Origin: Streptomyces sp. GQFP
Lineage (GTDB): Bacteria > Actinomycetota > Actinomycetes > Streptomycetales > Streptomycetaceae
Direction: 5' to 3'
Assembly (NCBI RefSeq): GCF_021545335.1
Contig: NZ_CP089312.1
Location: forward strand, 3,286,001-3,350,000
Length of the DNA stretch: 64,000 bases
Shown here one piece after another: positions 50,947-60,579 of this stretch. Within the stretch, counting starts at the first letter, position 1; each line of letters begins with the position of its first letter. Position numbers and translations under genes: made by a program. Below the pieces are notes generated by a model that had not been told where the DNA came from, searched no databases, and worked only from the letters and a program-made list of their open reading frames with translations.

Positions 50947-52493
50947 GCATCAGACGCCGACTGGCCGCCGTCGCACTCGCCGCCACCGCCCTCCTGACGG
51001 CCTGCACGGCACAGCAGGAGCCCGAGGAGCTCTTCGACAACGGCTCCCCCGAACCCGGCACCCTCCGCGTCCTCGCCTCCAGCGAGCTGTCCGACATGAC
51101 GCCCGTCCTCGACAAGGTCGAGAAGGACACCGGCATCAAGGTCCGGCCCACCTACATGGGCACCCTCGACGCCATCGACATGCTGGCGAACGGGAAGACG
51201 GACGGGCGGTACGACGCCCTGTGGCTGTCCTCCAACGACTATCTGCGGCTGCGTCCCGACGCGGCGAAGAAGGTCGTGTCCGAGACGCCGATCATGTCGA
51301 GCCCGGTCGCCATCGGCGTAAAGCCCGCCACCGTCAAGGAGTTGGGCTGGCAGCCGGAGCAAGTCACCTGGTCCCAGGTGGAGCAGGCGGTACGGGACGG
51401 CAAGCTGACGTACGGCATGACCGACCCGGCGCGCTCCAACTCCGGCTTCTCCACGCTGGTTTCGGTGGCCTCGGGGCTGTCCGGAGCGCAGTCCGCGCTC
51501 ACCGACGCGGATGTGCAGAAGGCGTCGCCGCGCCTGAAGGAGTTCTTCAAGGGGCAGAAGCTGACGGGCAGTTCGTCGGGCTGGCTGGCCGCCGCATACG
51601 ACCGGCGCGGCACCGTGGACGCCCTGCTCAACTACGAGTCCGTCCTCAAGGGCATCCCGGAGCTGACGGTGATCCGCCCGCGCGACGGAGTCGTCACCGC
51701 CGACTACCCGATCACCTCCCTCGCGTCGACCGACGCGGCGACCCGCGAGGACGTCCGCCGGCTGACGGAGGCCCTGCGCACCCCGGCGACCCAGCGCCAG
51801 ATCACGAGCACGACCCACCGCCGTCCGGTCGTCGCCTCCGTACCGCCCGCGACCGGCCTCGACACCTCCCGCCGCCGCGAACTCCCCTTCCCCGGCAGCC
51901 GATCGGTGGCCGACGGTCTGCTCGACGCGTACGAGAACAAGCTGCGCCGTCCCTCGCGGACCGTGTACGTCCTCGACACCTCGGGCTCGATGGACGGCGA
52001 CCGTCTGGCCGGGCTGAAGGAGGCGCTGAACGGGCTCGTCGGCGACTTCCGGCACCGCGAGGAGGTCACGCTGATGCCGTTCGGGTCGGACGTGAAGAGC
52101 GTGTCGACGCATGTCGTGAACCCCACCGATCCGCAGACCGGGCTCGACGCGATCCGCCGGGACAGCGACGCCCTCGAAGCGGAGGGCGACACCGCGATCT
52201 TCACCTCGCTGGAGAAGGCGTACGAGCAACTCAGCGCCGACCGCGACATGTTCACCTCGATCGTGCTGATGACGGACGGCGAGAACACGGCGGGCGCGAA
52301 GGCCGACGACTTCGACGACTTCTACCGCCAACTCTCCTCCAGGCAGCGGGAGATCCCCGTCTTCCCCATCCTCTTCGGCGACTCCGACCGCGCCGAGCTG
52401 ACGCACATCGCCGAGCTGACCGGCGGCCGTCTCTTCGACGCCCAGAAGGGCTCGCTCGACGGCGCCTTCAAGGAGATCCGTGGCTACCAGTAG
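50943..52493 (+). CDS. Lipoprotein with solute-binding domain fused to a VWA domain
   Basis: A 516-residue protein from ATG 50943. Lipobox LLTAC near residue 20 indicates a lipoprotein. Residues about 35-300 are a periplasmic-binding-like domain (LRVLASSELSDMTPVLDKVEKDTGIKVRPTYMGTLDAIDML, DALWLSSNDYLRL, YGMTDPARSNSGFSTLVSVASGL). From about 335 a von Willebrand A domain follows, with the metal-binding VYVLDTSGSMDGDRL, VTLMPFGSD, and a late VLMTDGENTAG. Extracellular binding plus adhesion-type VWA in one protein suggests ligand-dependent interaction, perhaps with the neighbours. Overlaps TelA by 4 bp and the next gene by 14. Confidence 0.88.
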   Translation: MSIRRRLAAVALAATALLTACTAQQEPEELFDNGSPEPGTLRVLASSELSDMTPVLDKVEKDTGIKVRPTYMGTLDAIDMLANGKTDGRYDALWLSSNDYLRLRPDAAKKVVSETPIMSSPVAIGVKPATVKELGWQPEQVTWSQVEQAVRDGKLTYGMTDPARSNSGFSTLVSVASGLSGAQSALTDADVQKASPRLKEFFKGQKLTGSSSGWLAAAYDRRGTVDALLNYESVLKGIPELTVIRPRDGVVTADYPITSLASTDAATREDVRRLTEALRTPATQRQITSTTHRRPVVASVPPATGLDTSRRRELPFPGSRSVADGLLDAYENKLRRPSRTVYVLDTSGSMDGDRLAGLKEALNGLVGDFRHREEVTLMPFGSDVKSVSTHVVNPTDPQTGLDAIRRDSDALEAEGDTAIFTSLEKAYEQLSADRDMFTSIVLMTDGENTAGAKADDFDDFYRQLSSRQREIPVFPILFGDSDRAELTHIAELTGGRLFDAQKGSLDGAFKEIRGYQ

Positions 52494-53115
52494 ATTCGTG
52501 GGGTTTCTGGAGTCCCGGAAGAACATCGCCGGGAGTGTGTGCGGGCTGGTGGGGCTGGTCCTGACATTCACGGGTGTGGCGGGGCCCTACTGGCCGGTCG
52601 TCGTCGCGGGACTGTACGGCGCGGGCGCGCTGATCGCCCCGCCGGAGCATCAGCCGCTGCCGGACTTCCCGGACCCGTCGGCGCAGCTCACGGCCCAACT
52701 CGACGAGCTGCGCGGGGACTTCGAGCGGCTGGGCGCCTATCTGGGCCAGGTCGAGCTGCCGCCCGCGGCGGCCGGCCAGGTGACCGAACTGTCCGGGCTG
52801 GTCGGTGCGTTGCTGGAGCCCGGGTGGGTGACGGACGTACTGGCGCAGGACCCGGAGGGCGTGCACGCCCTGTCGCGGATCGTGCGGCAGGACCTGCCCG
52901 AGGCCGTCGACAGCTTCGTACGGACACGGTGGTGGACGCGTCTCGCGCCGGGTCAGGAGCCGCCGGAACGGCATCTGGAGCGGCAGCTCGGGCTGTTGCG
53001 GGACGAGGCCGAGGCGCTGGCGGCGGGCCTCAGGGAGATCGAGGCCCGCCGCCAGGAGTCGCACACCCGCTACCTGGAGGGCCGGGGGCCCCGCAGCGGC
53101 GGGCTGGGCGACTGA
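52480..53115 (+). CDS. Membrane protein closing the TelA/VWA operon
   Basis: A 211-residue protein from a GTG at 52480 (AGGAG four bases upstream), overlapping the VWA gene by 14 bp. Two hydrophobic stretches near the N-terminus (AGSVCGLVGLVLTFTGVAGPYWPVVVAGLYGAGALIAP) are followed by a long helical cytoplasmic part (DFPDPSAQLTAQLDELRGDFERLGAYLG, RHLERQLGLLRDEAEALAAGLREIEARRQE). The C-terminal region looks coiled-coil. Order and overlaps show that it belongs to the TelA operon; its function is not known. Confidence 0.82.
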   Translation: MATSRFVGFLESRKNIAGSVCGLVGLVLTFTGVAGPYWPVVVAGLYGAGALIAPPEHQPLPDFPDPSAQLTAQLDELRGDFERLGAYLGQVELPPAAAGQVTELSGLVGALLEPGWVTDVLAQDPEGVHALSRIVRQDLPEAVDSFVRTRWWTRLAPGQEPPERHLERQLGLLRDEAEALAAGLREIEARRQESHTRYLEGRGPRSGGLGD

Positions 53116-53131
53116 CGTACGCGATCGGTCG

Positions 53132-55180
53132 TCAGGGGCAGCTGATGCGGGTGTCGCCCGGGTCGGTGGTGCAGGTGTCGAAGCCGGTGCCGCCGTTGGC
53201 GGTGTCGTTGCCGCCGACGCCGTCGCGGGTGTCGAGGCGGTCGTTGCCGATGTTGCCGGTCAGGGTGTCGTTGCCCGGGCCGCCGTTCAGGGTGTCGGCA
53301 CCGGACGCGCCGTCGATGTTGTCGTTGCCGAAGTTGCCGTGGACGGTGTCGTTGCCGAACCCGGGGCGGATGATGTCGTTGCCGCCGAGACCGCAGATCA
53401 CGTCGTTGCCGCCGGTCCCGTTGAGGGTCTCGGAGGCGCTGGTGCCGGTGATCGTGCAGCCCCGGGAGTTGTTCACGGCGGTGGTCGCCACGGCGGTGTT
53501 GTTGCCGGGGGCCGGGTCGCTCGGGGTCGAGGTGGCCGTGGCGGTGTTCGTGAGGGTGCCGGTGAGCCGGGGTTCGACGACGACGGTGACCGTGGCGGTC
53601 GTGCCCGGGGCGAGGGTGTTCAGGGAGCAGTTGGCGCTGGTGGCCGTGGTGGTGCAGCTGCCCTGGGTGGTCGTGGCCGACACGAGGGTCGCGCCGGTTC
53701 CGGAGACCGTGTCGGTCAGCGTGACGCCGGTGGCGGACGCGGTGGAGACGGCGGCGTTGGTGACCCGCACGGTGTAGGTGGCCCGGTCGCCCAGGGCGAC
53801 GGTGGCCGGCCCGGAGTTGGTGTTGGTCACGGAGAGGTCCGCGCTGGGCGGTTCGACGGCGCCGCCTCCCTCGTAGCGGGCCAGCGCGAAGTCCACGTCA
53901 GGTCCGCCCCAACCCGCGGCGACGATCCTGCCGTCGGGCTGGAGCGCCACGCCTCGGGCCGCGTCGCTGCCGCCGAAGTCGGTGGTGACCAGGCCGCCGG
54001 TGCCGAAGCCGGGGTCGGGACTGCCGTTGGTGGTCAGCCGTACGGCCGCCAGGTCGCCGCCGGGTCCGTTGCCGCCGACCAGGACGATCCGTCCGTCGGG
54101 CTGCAGCGCCATGTCGCCGGCCCAGGCACCGGTGAGGAAGGCCCGGCCGTCGCCGCTGAAGGTGGGGTCGAGGCTGCCGTTGGTGTTGTAGCGGGCCAGC
54201 GTGTCGCCTCCGGCGGCGATGATGCGGCCGTCGGGCTGGAGCGCCAGCGACTCCACGGACTCGTAGTCGCCGAAGTCGGTGCGGACGATGCCGTCGCCGT
54301 CGAAGCCCGTGTCCACGCTGCCGTCGGTGTTGAAGCGCATCAGGGCGAAGTCGAAACGGGTCGAACCGACCTGGCCCCCGACGACGATCTTCCCGTCGGG
54401 CTGCAACGCCAGGGCACGGCCGTCACCGCCCTCCTGGAGGACCGGCCCCGCCGGATTAGCGGTCACCGTGCCGTCGCCGCCGAACGTGGTGTCCGGAGTG
54501 CCGTCGCTCGTGAGGCGGAGCACCGCCATGTGGCCGCCGGTGTAGCCGGCCGCGACGATCCTGCCGCTGGAGTCGATCTCCACGTCGCGGGCCTCGGTCG
54601 GGCCGGCGATGTCGGCGAAGACCCTGCCGTCGTCGCTGAAGGTGTTGTCCAGGGTGCCGTCGGCGTTGTAGCGGGCGACCACGAACCAGCAGCAGTCCTC
54701 GTACTCCCGCCAGCTCATGCCCACCACGACGATCTTGCCGTCGGCCTGCAGCGCCACGGCGTTGGCCTCGCTCCACTGGAGGCTCGGGCCCATGTTGTTG
54801 ACGGCGGTCGTCACCGTGCCGGGCTCGTCGCCGTCGGCACCGCCGAAGCCGGTGTCCAGGGTGCCGTCGGCGTTGTGGCGGGTCAGCGCGAAGCGGCTCT
54901 CCAGCAGCGATTCGTCGGTGGAGGCGCCGACGGAGACGATCTTCCCGTCGGGCTGCACCGCCACATCGCGGGCCTGGTCGCCGTCGGCGAAGTCGGTGAG
55001 CACCTTGCCGTCGCTGCTGAAGGTGGGGTCGAGGTCGCCGGGGGCGGCGATCGCTGTGCCGGGCAGAACGAGGACGAGCGCCAGTCCGACGGTCGCCACG
55101 ACGCCGGTCCGGGCCGCCCATGATCTGCGGCGCCCTTCCCGGGACCGGCGCCAGGCCGGTCGTACATGAGATGTGAGCAT
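53132..55180 (-). CDS. Secreted multidomain protein with delta-60 repeats, DUF11-type domain and RTX-type calcium repeats
   Basis: A 682-residue protein from ATG 55180. A twin-arginine-rich leader (MLTSHVRPAWRRSREGRRR) and signal peptide (TVGLALVLVLPGTAIA) begin it. About ten delta-60 repeats follow (about 50-445; units such as RFALTRHNADGTLDTGFG and ALQPDGKIVVVG), then a DUF11-like domain (ADLSVTNTNSGPATVALGDRATYTVRVTNAA), then hemolysin-type nonapeptide repeats (GGNDVICGLGGNDIIRPG, GNDTLTGNIGNDRL). Calcium-binding RTX repeats at the C-terminus in a Gram-positive setting suggest folding after export in calcium-containing medium. Surface or secreted role; no enzymatic motif seen. Confidence 0.85.
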   Translation of the reverse strand: MLTSHVRPAWRRSREGRRRSWAARTGVVATVGLALVLVLPGTAIAAPGDLDPTFSSDGKVLTDFADGDQARDVAVQPDGKIVSVGASTDESLLESRFALTRHNADGTLDTGFGGADGDEPGTVTTAVNNMGPSLQWSEANAVALQADGKIVVVGMSWREYEDCCWFVVARYNADGTLDNTFSDDGRVFADIAGPTEARDVEIDSSGRIVAAGYTGGHMAVLRLTSDGTPDTTFGGDGTVTANPAGPVLQEGGDGRALALQPDGKIVVGGQVGSTRFDFALMRFNTDGSVDTGFDGDGIVRTDFGDYESVESLALQPDGRIIAAGGDTLARYNTNGSLDPTFSGDGRAFLTGAWAGDMALQPDGRIVLVGGNGPGGDLAAVRLTTNGSPDPGFGTGGLVTTDFGGSDAARGVALQPDGRIVAAGWGGPDVDFALARYEGGGAVEPPSADLSVTNTNSGPATVALGDRATYTVRVTNAAVSTASATGVTLTDTVSGTGATLVSATTTQGSCTTTATSANCSLNTLAPGTTATVTVVVEPRLTGTLTNTATATSTPSDPAPGNNTAVATTAVNNSRGCTITGTSASETLNGTGGNDVICGLGGNDIIRPGFGNDTVHGNFGNDNIDGASGADTLNGGPGNDTLTGNIGNDRLDTRDGVGGNDTANGGTGFDTCTTDPGDTRISCP

Positions 55181-55392
55181 GTCGGCAGCTATGCGCCGAA
55201 CACACGGCGTTCCACCCGCCCGAGGGCCGCATTGCGCTCTCTGGCCGCCGAAAAACCATCACCACGGGTGATCGACGATGCGAATGTACGACCAACGAGA
55301 CCCGTGGGGATGGAGGTCACCGCGGCCGGCCGTGACGACGTCGCAGGTCAGGGCAAGTCCGACCGGCCGCGGAGTTCTGCGGGCTGTGGGCG

Positions 55393-57240
55393 TCAGCCCA
55401 GACGCTGCACCAGCGCCCGGTACTCGTCCCACAGTTCCTTCGGGGTGTGCTCGCCGAACGTGTTGAGGTGCTCGGGGACCAGGGCGGCCTCCTCGCGCCA
55501 CACGTCCTTGTCGACCGTGAGCAGGAAGTCGAGGTCGGCCTCGGAGAGTTCGAGACCGTCCGTGTCGAGCGCGCCCTTGGCCGGCAGCACACCGATCGGC
55601 GTCTCGACGCCCTCGGCCCTGCCGTCCAGCCGGTCCACGATCCACTTCAGGACGCGGCTGTTCTCACCGAAGCCGGGCCAGACGAACTTGCCCTCGTCGT
55701 TCTTCCGGAACCAGTTGACGTAGTAGATCTTCGGCAGCTTGGACTGGTCCTTGTCCTTCGCCACGTCGATCCAGTGGGCCATGTAGTCGCCCATGTTGTA
55801 GCCACAGAACGGCAGCATGGCGAAGGGGTCCCGGCGCAGCTCGCCGACCTTGCCCTCGGCGGCGGCCGTCTTCTCGGAGGCCACGTTGGCGCCCAGGAAG
55901 ACACCGTGGTTCCAGTCGAAGGACTCCGTGACGAGGGGTACGGCGGTGGCGCGCCGTCCGCCGAACAGGATCGCCGAGATCGGCACACCCTTGGGGTCCT
56001 CCCACTCGGGCGCGATGATCGGGCACTGGGCGGCGGGGGTGGTGAAGCGGGCGTTGGGGTGGGCGGCCGGGACTCCGGACTCCGGCGTCCACTCATTGCC
56101 CTTCCAGTCCGTCAGATGGGCCGGAGTCTCCTCCGTCATGCCCTCCCACCAGATGTCGCCGTCGTCGGTGAGGGCGACGTTGGTGAAGACGGAGTTGCCC
56201 CACAGGGTCTTCATCGCGTTGGCGTTGGTGTGCTCACCGGTGCCGGGCGCGACGCCGAAGAAACCGGCCTCGGGGTTGATGGCGTACAGCCGGCCGTCCT
56301 CGCCGAAGCGCATCCAGGCGATGTCGTCGCCGATCGTCTCGACGGTCCAGCCGCGAGTCGTGGGCTCCAGCATCGCGAGGTTCGTCTTGCCGCAGGCAGA
56401 CGGGAAGGCGGCGGCGACGTACTTGGACTCGCCCTGCGGCGGGGTCAGCTTCAGGATGAGCATGTGCTCGGCGAGCCAGCCCTCGTCGCGTGCCATGACG
56501 GACGCGATGCGCAGGGCGTAGCACTTCTTGCCGAGCAGCGCGTTGCCGCCGTACCCGGAGCCGTACGACCAGATCTCGCGGGATTCCGGGAAGTGCGAGA
56601 TGTACTTCGTGGAGTTGCACGGCCACGGCACGTCGGCCTCGCCCTCGGCCAGCGGCGCCCCGAGCGTGTGCACGGCACGCACGAAGAAACCGTCGGTACC
56701 GAGTTCGTCGAGGACCGGCTGCCCCATGCGCGTCATCGTGCGCATGGAGACGGCGACGTATGCCGAGTCGGTGATCTCGACGCCGATCGCGGAGAGGTCC
56801 GAGCCGAGCGGGCCCATGCAGAACGGGACGACGTACATCGTCCGGCCCTTCATGGAGCCGCGGAAGACGCCCTTGTCCCCCGCGAAGATGTCCCGCATCT
56901 CGGCGGGGTCCTTCCAGTGGTTCGTCGGACCCGCGTCCTCCTCCTTCTCGGAGCAGATGAAGGTGCGGTCCTCGACACGGGCGACATCGGTCGGGTCGGA
57001 GGCCGCGTAGTAGGAGTTGGGGCGCTTGATCGGGTCCAGTTTCGTGAAGGTGCCTTTTTGGACGAGCTCCTCGCACAGTCGCTCGTACTCGGCCTCGGAT
57101 CCGTCACACCAGACCACGCTGTCCGGTTGCGTCAGTTCTGCGATCTCGTTCACCCACGAGACCAGTTGCTTGTGGTTGGTCGGGACGGTGCCGGAGAGGG
57201 ACGGGTCAGAGAGAACGGGAGCCGCGATGTCGCGCGCCAC
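55393..57240 (-). CDS. pckG: GTP-dependent phosphoenolpyruvate carboxykinase
   Basis: A 615-residue protein from a GTG at 57240 with AAGGAG six bases upstream. It has the GTP-PEPCK hallmarks: [12 protein letters not shown] (P-loop with catalytic Cys, about 279-290), [20 protein letters not shown] and [12 protein letters not shown]. The enzyme makes PEP from oxaloacetate with GTP in gluconeogenesis. Length matches the family (about 600-625). The long frame upstream of 57240 is not needed. A divergent region of 319 bp separates it from the hemolysin III-like gene. Confidence 0.96.
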   Translation of the reverse strand: MARDIAAPVLSDPSLSGTVPTNHKQLVSWVNEIAELTQPDSVVWCDGSEAEYERLCEELVQKGTFTKLDPIKRPNSYYAASDPTDVARVEDRTFICSEKEEDAGPTNHWKDPAEMRDIFAGDKGVFRGSMKGRTMYVVPFCMGPLGSDLSAIGVEITDSAYVAVSMRTMTRMGQPVLDELGTDGFFVRAVHTLGAPLAEGEADVPWPCNSTKYISHFPESREIWSYGSGYGGNALLGKKCYALRIASVMARDEGWLAEHMLILKLTPPQGESKYVAAAFPSACGKTNLAMLEPTTRGWTVETIGDDIAWMRFGEDGRLYAINPEAGFFGVAPGTGEHTNANAMKTLWGNSVFTNVALTDDGDIWWEGMTEETPAHLTDWKGNEWTPESGVPAAHPNARFTTPAAQCPIIAPEWEDPKGVPISAILFGGRRATAVPLVTESFDWNHGVFLGANVASEKTAAAEGKVGELRRDPFAMLPFCGYNMGDYMAHWIDVAKDKDQSKLPKIYYVNWFRKNDEGKFVWPGFGENSRVLKWIVDRLDGRAEGVETPIGVLPAKGALDTDGLELSEADLDFLLTVDKDVWREEAALVPEHLNTFGEHTPKELWDEYRALVQRLG

Positions 57241-57559
57241 GATTGCTCCTTGAATGAGGGTTTTTTGTTGACTGCCCCTTGGGGGCCGCGACCCGGATGC
57301 TTCACGGAATTGATCTCTGGCGCTCATCCGGTGCCGACCGCACTCATTTGATCATCCGACTGGAGCGCCCATCTGTCCAGAGGGCCCCACACCTGAGCGA
57401 CGTGACCATTGCCACTCACCCTTTACTCCCTCTAGAGTTTCCTCCGGGTCACCACGCATTCACCTGCAGTGCCGGAATTCCCAAACCACGTGAGAGGATG
57501 GCCACTTCCAGCCCCTCCCCACGCCGCACTGACGCGTAACTTACGGTTACGTAGGTACG
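57241..57559. promoter_or_regulatory. Divergent promoter region, pckG versus hemolysin III-like gene
   Basis: A 319-bp gap with no gene. Near its right end the sequence CGTAACTTACG (57535-57545, perfect 5-bp arms) is followed by TACGTAGGTACG, which contains a TAGGTA-type -10 (57552-57557) and further TACG/CGTA half sites. This suggests a promoter under a palindrome-binding regulator for the hemolysin III-like gene. Other signals in the region are weak. Confidence 0.5.
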
Positions 57560-58285
57560 ATGCCCGTCATGACTGCGTCCGTCCCCGACGCGCCTCTGGA
57601 CTCACCGGCTGTCGGCCGTGGCCCCATGGCGCTCTCGCTGCCACATTCCGATGAGATCAAGCCCAAGCTGCGCGGCTGGCTGCATCTCGGCATGTTTCCG
57701 GCCGTACTCATCTCCGGGCTGGTACTCACCGCGCTCGCGGGTACGAGCAGGGCGCGCATCGCCTGCGGGATCTTCACCCTCACCGCCTGCCTGCTGTTCG
57801 GCGTGAGCGCGCTCTACCACCGCGGCACCTGGAGCCCGCGCATGGACGGCGTCCTGCGCAGGCTCGACCACGCGAACATCTTCCTGATCATCGCGGGCAC
57901 CTACACGCCGCTCACGATGCTGCTGCTCCCGGAGAGCAAGGGCCAGTGGCTCCTGTGGGGCATCTGGGGGGCCGCCGGGGCAGGCATCGCCTTCCGCGTG
58001 TTCTGGGTCGGCGCCCCGCGCTGGCTCTACACCCCCTGCTACATCGCGATGGGCTGGGCGGCGGTCTTCTTCCTGCCGGACTTCATGCGGGCGGGCGGCA
58101 TCGCCGTCCTGGTGCTGGTCATCGTCGGCGGGATCCTCTACAGCGCGGGCGGCGTGATCTACGGCATCAAGCGCCCCAACCCGTCACCGCGCTGGTTCGG
58201 CTTCCACGAGGTGTTCCACTCCCTGACCCTCGCGGCGTTCGTGACGCACTACGTGGGGATCTCGCTGGTGGCGTACCAGCACTAG
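57560..58285 (+). CDS. Hemolysin III/PAQR-family (TrhA-type) membrane protein
   Basis: A 241-residue protein with about seven hydrophobic helices. The family residues are visible: GVSALYHRGTWSPRM, RRLDHANIFLIIAGTYTPLT, GGVIYGIKRPNPSPRWFGFHEVFHSLTLAAFVTHYVGI, including Ser/His and the three-His late motif that binds metal in PAQR proteins. Start ATG 57560 (MPVMTASVP); ATG 57569 is an alternative. Despite the name, most members are membrane homeostasis or metal-dependent proteins rather than hemolysins. It is monocistronic. Confidence 0.92.
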   Translation: MPVMTASVPDAPLDSPAVGRGPMALSLPHSDEIKPKLRGWLHLGMFPAVLISGLVLTALAGTSRARIACGIFTLTACLLFGVSALYHRGTWSPRMDGVLRRLDHANIFLIIAGTYTPLTMLLLPESKGQWLLWGIWGAAGAGIAFRVFWVGAPRWLYTPCYIAMGWAAVFFLPDFMRAGGIAVLVLVIVGGILYSAGGVIYGIKRPNPSPRWFGFHEVFHSLTLAAFVTHYVGISLVAYQH

Positions 58286-58358
58286 TCCCCTCGTCTCCTC
58301 CTGCTGGCCGCGGCTTCCGAGCCGCGGCCATTTTTCATGCCCGGACAATGCAAGAAGT

Positions 58359-58391
58359 TTGACACTCGCCACCTTTTGAGAGCTACTCTCA
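58359..58391 (+). promoter_or_regulatory. Promoter with palindromic operator of the MFS/TetR operon
   Basis: A TTGACA -35 at 58359-58364 precedes TGAGAGCTACTCTCA (58377-58391), a perfect palindrome with 6-bp arms around CTA. A TACTCT -10 candidate lies inside it and no ribosome site precedes the ATG at 58396, so the transcript may be leaderless. The TetR encoded downstream is the obvious candidate binder. Confidence 0.72.
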
Positions 58392-58395
58392 TTTC

Positions 58396-59946
58396 ATGGC
58401 TACTGTCACCAACACAGACGCAGGTACGGCCGACACCCCACCCCTGGACCCCCGCCGCTGGTGGGCCCTGGGCGCCCTGGTCGCGAGCATGCTCGTCCTC
58501 GGCTTCGACATGACGATCCTGAACGTGGCGCTGCCGACGATGGCCGCGCAGCTCGGCGCGACCACGGGCGAGCAGCAGTGGATGGCGGACGCGTACATCG
58601 TCGTGTTCGCGGCCCTGATGCTCCCGGCGGGCCTGCTGGGCGACCGCTTCGGACGACGCCGGATGCTGATCGCCGGCCTCGGCGTCTTCCTGGCCGGTTC
58701 ACTGTTAGGCGCACTGGCGGCCGACGTGAACTGGGTGGTCGCGGCCCGAGCACTGATGGGCGTAGGAGCGGCCCTGGTCATGCCGCTGGCCCTCTCGGTG
58801 CTCCCCTCCCTCTTCCCGCCCCACGAGCGCACCAAGGCGGTCGGCGTCATCTCGGCGGCCTCCGCGCTCGGTATGCCGCTGGGCCCGATCATCGGCGGCT
58901 GGCTCCTGAACCACTTCTGGTGGGGCTCGGTCTTCCTGATCAACGTCCCGATGGTCGCGATCGGCATCGCGGCCTGTGTGTTCCTGCTCCCGGAGACCAG
59001 CGACCCGGCCTCCCCCAAGGTGGACGTGGTGTCCACAGCCCTGACGGCGACGGGCCTGGGCGCGCTGATCTACGCGATCATCGAGGCCCCGACCCGGGGC
59101 TGGACGGACGCGTTGGTCCTGACCCTGTTCGCAGCGGCGGCCGTACTCCTCACCGCCCTGGTCCTCCGGGAACGCCGCGCCACCCGCCCCATGCTCGACA
59201 TGACGCTGCTCTCCCAGCGGGGCTTCCTGCTGAACACGGTCGCGGCGACGCTGGTGATGTTCGTCCTGTCCGGGCTGATGTTCGTCCTGCCGCCGTATCT
59301 CCAGGCGGTCCTGGGCAGCGACGCGCTGGGCACGGGCGTACGGCTGCTGCCGCTGATGGGCGGCCTGATGGTGGCCGCGCGGACGGCACAGCCGCTGGGG
59401 GCCAGGTTCGGCTCACGGGCGACGGTCACCGCCGGCCTGGTGATCCTGGCCTTCTCGGCGATCCTGGGCAGCCGTACGACGGTCGACGCGAGCTACGGCT
59501 ACACGGCCCTGTGGCTCACCATCGCCGGCTTCGGCTTCGGCTTCGCCGTGGTCCCGGCGATGGACGGCGCCCTGGCGGCCCTGCCCGCCGACCGCGCGGG
59601 CAGCGGCTCCGGGCTCCTGATGACGCTGCGGCAGGTGGGCGGCGCGATCGGCATCGCGCTGCTGGGCAGCCTGCTGGCGGGCACGTTCCGCGACCGCCTG
59701 GACGTCACGGGCCTGCCGGCGGGCGCGGCGGAGACGGCCGGGGATTCGGTGGTGGCGGCACACCTGATGGCGGAGAGGACAGGCTCGGCGCATCTGTTGG
59801 AGTCGGCGAACAGTGCGTACGTCCATGGCATGGGCGTGGTCCTGCTGGTGAGCGGAGTGGCGGCGCTGGCGGCGGCCCTGCTGGCAGGAGCGTTTCTCCC
59901 GAACACCCCGGACATGGCAGCCGACCGGCCCGATGGCCGACAATGA
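58396..59946 (+). CDS. DHA2-family major facilitator superfamily drug exporter
   Basis: A 516-residue membrane protein with about 14 hydrophobic helices. The MFS motif A region is seen in LLGDRFGRRRMLIAG, and the start is LGALVASMLVLGFDMTILNVALPTMAAQLGATTGEQQWMADAY. Motif C-like GPIIGGWLLNHFWWGSVFLINVPM is present, as in EmrB/QacA multidrug exporters. These exporters use proton exchange to remove drugs, dyes or natural products. It shares an operon with the TetR gene (ATGA overlap at 59943-59946). The substrate is unknown; the TetR may sense it. Confidence 0.94.
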   Translation: MATVTNTDAGTADTPPLDPRRWWALGALVASMLVLGFDMTILNVALPTMAAQLGATTGEQQWMADAYIVVFAALMLPAGLLGDRFGRRRMLIAGLGVFLAGSLLGALAADVNWVVAARALMGVGAALVMPLALSVLPSLFPPHERTKAVGVISAASALGMPLGPIIGGWLLNHFWWGSVFLINVPMVAIGIAACVFLLPETSDPASPKVDVVSTALTATGLGALIYAIIEAPTRGWTDALVLTLFAAAAVLLTALVLRERRATRPMLDMTLLSQRGFLLNTVAATLVMFVLSGLMFVLPPYLQAVLGSDALGTGVRLLPLMGGLMVAARTAQPLGARFGSRATVTAGLVILAFSAILGSRTTVDASYGYTALWLTIAGFGFGFAVVPAMDGALAALPADRAGSGSGLLMTLRQVGGAIGIALLGSLLAGTFRDRLDVTGLPAGAAETAGDSVVAAHLMAERTGSAHLLESANSAYVHGMGVVLLVSGVAALAAALLAGAFLPNTPDMAADRPDGRQ

Positions 59947-60575
59947 CGCGTATGACGGCCGCACGTACCTCTTCCCTCACCGACCGCCCCCAGCTGGGCC
60001 TCCGTGAACGGAAGAAGATCAAGACCCGGATGGCGATCCGGTCCGCGACGTACGAACTGATCAAGGACCAGGGGTACGACGCCACGACGATCGAGCAGAT
60101 CGCCGAGCGCGCCGAGGTGTCGCAGTCGACGGTCTTCCGCTACTTCCCCACCAAGGAGGACATCGTGCTCACCGACGAGTACGACGCCATGATGGAGGAG
60201 GAGCTGCGTACCCGTCCGGCCGACGAAACCTGGATCGACTCCGTGCGGTACGTCCTGACGAAGGCCATCGGCGCCGCCAGGGCCGAGGAGCCCGAGATCA
60301 CCCGCCTGCGCAGCAGACTGATGCTGCAGGTACCGGCGGTCCGCTCCCGCATGATCGAGAGCATGTCCGTAACGGGCCGCCTCCTCTGCCGCGTCATCGC
60401 CGAACGCACCGGCCGCGACTCCACCGACCTGGAGGTCCGCGTCTACGCGATGTCCCTGATCGGCGGCCTGGCGGAGGTCAGCATCTACTGGGCGGAGAAC
60501 AACTACGAGGACGACTTGGGCGAGTTGGCGAACCGGGCTCTGAACGTCCTGGAGCATGGCCTGCCGGGGGACTGA
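59943..60575 (+). CDS. TetR-family transcriptional regulator
   Basis: A 210-residue protein from ATG 59943. DNA-binding domain ERKKIKTRMAIRSATYELIKDQGYDATTIEQIAERAEVSQSTVFRYFPTKEDIVL (about 24-77). The remainder is a helical ligand domain with DDLGELANRALNVL. It overlaps the MFS exporter gene by four bases and so is co-expressed with it, which fits autorepression through TGAGAGCTACTCTCA at 58377-58391. Ligand unknown, probably an exported compound. Confidence 0.93.
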   Translation: MTRMTAARTSSLTDRPQLGLRERKKIKTRMAIRSATYELIKDQGYDATTIEQIAERAEVSQSTVFRYFPTKEDIVLTDEYDAMMEEELRTRPADETWIDSVRYVLTKAIGAARAEEPEITRLRSRLMLQVPAVRSRMIESMSVTGRLLCRVIAERTGRDSTDLEVRVYAMSLIGGLAEVSIYWAENNYEDDLGELANRALNVLEHGLPGD

Positions 60576-60579
60576 CATT

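Noticed and set aside
58461..59942. Upstream extension of the TetR reading frame through the MFS gene
   Set aside because: The frame is open by chance in another frame of the MFS gene; the TetR starts at 59943 where it overlaps the MFS stop.
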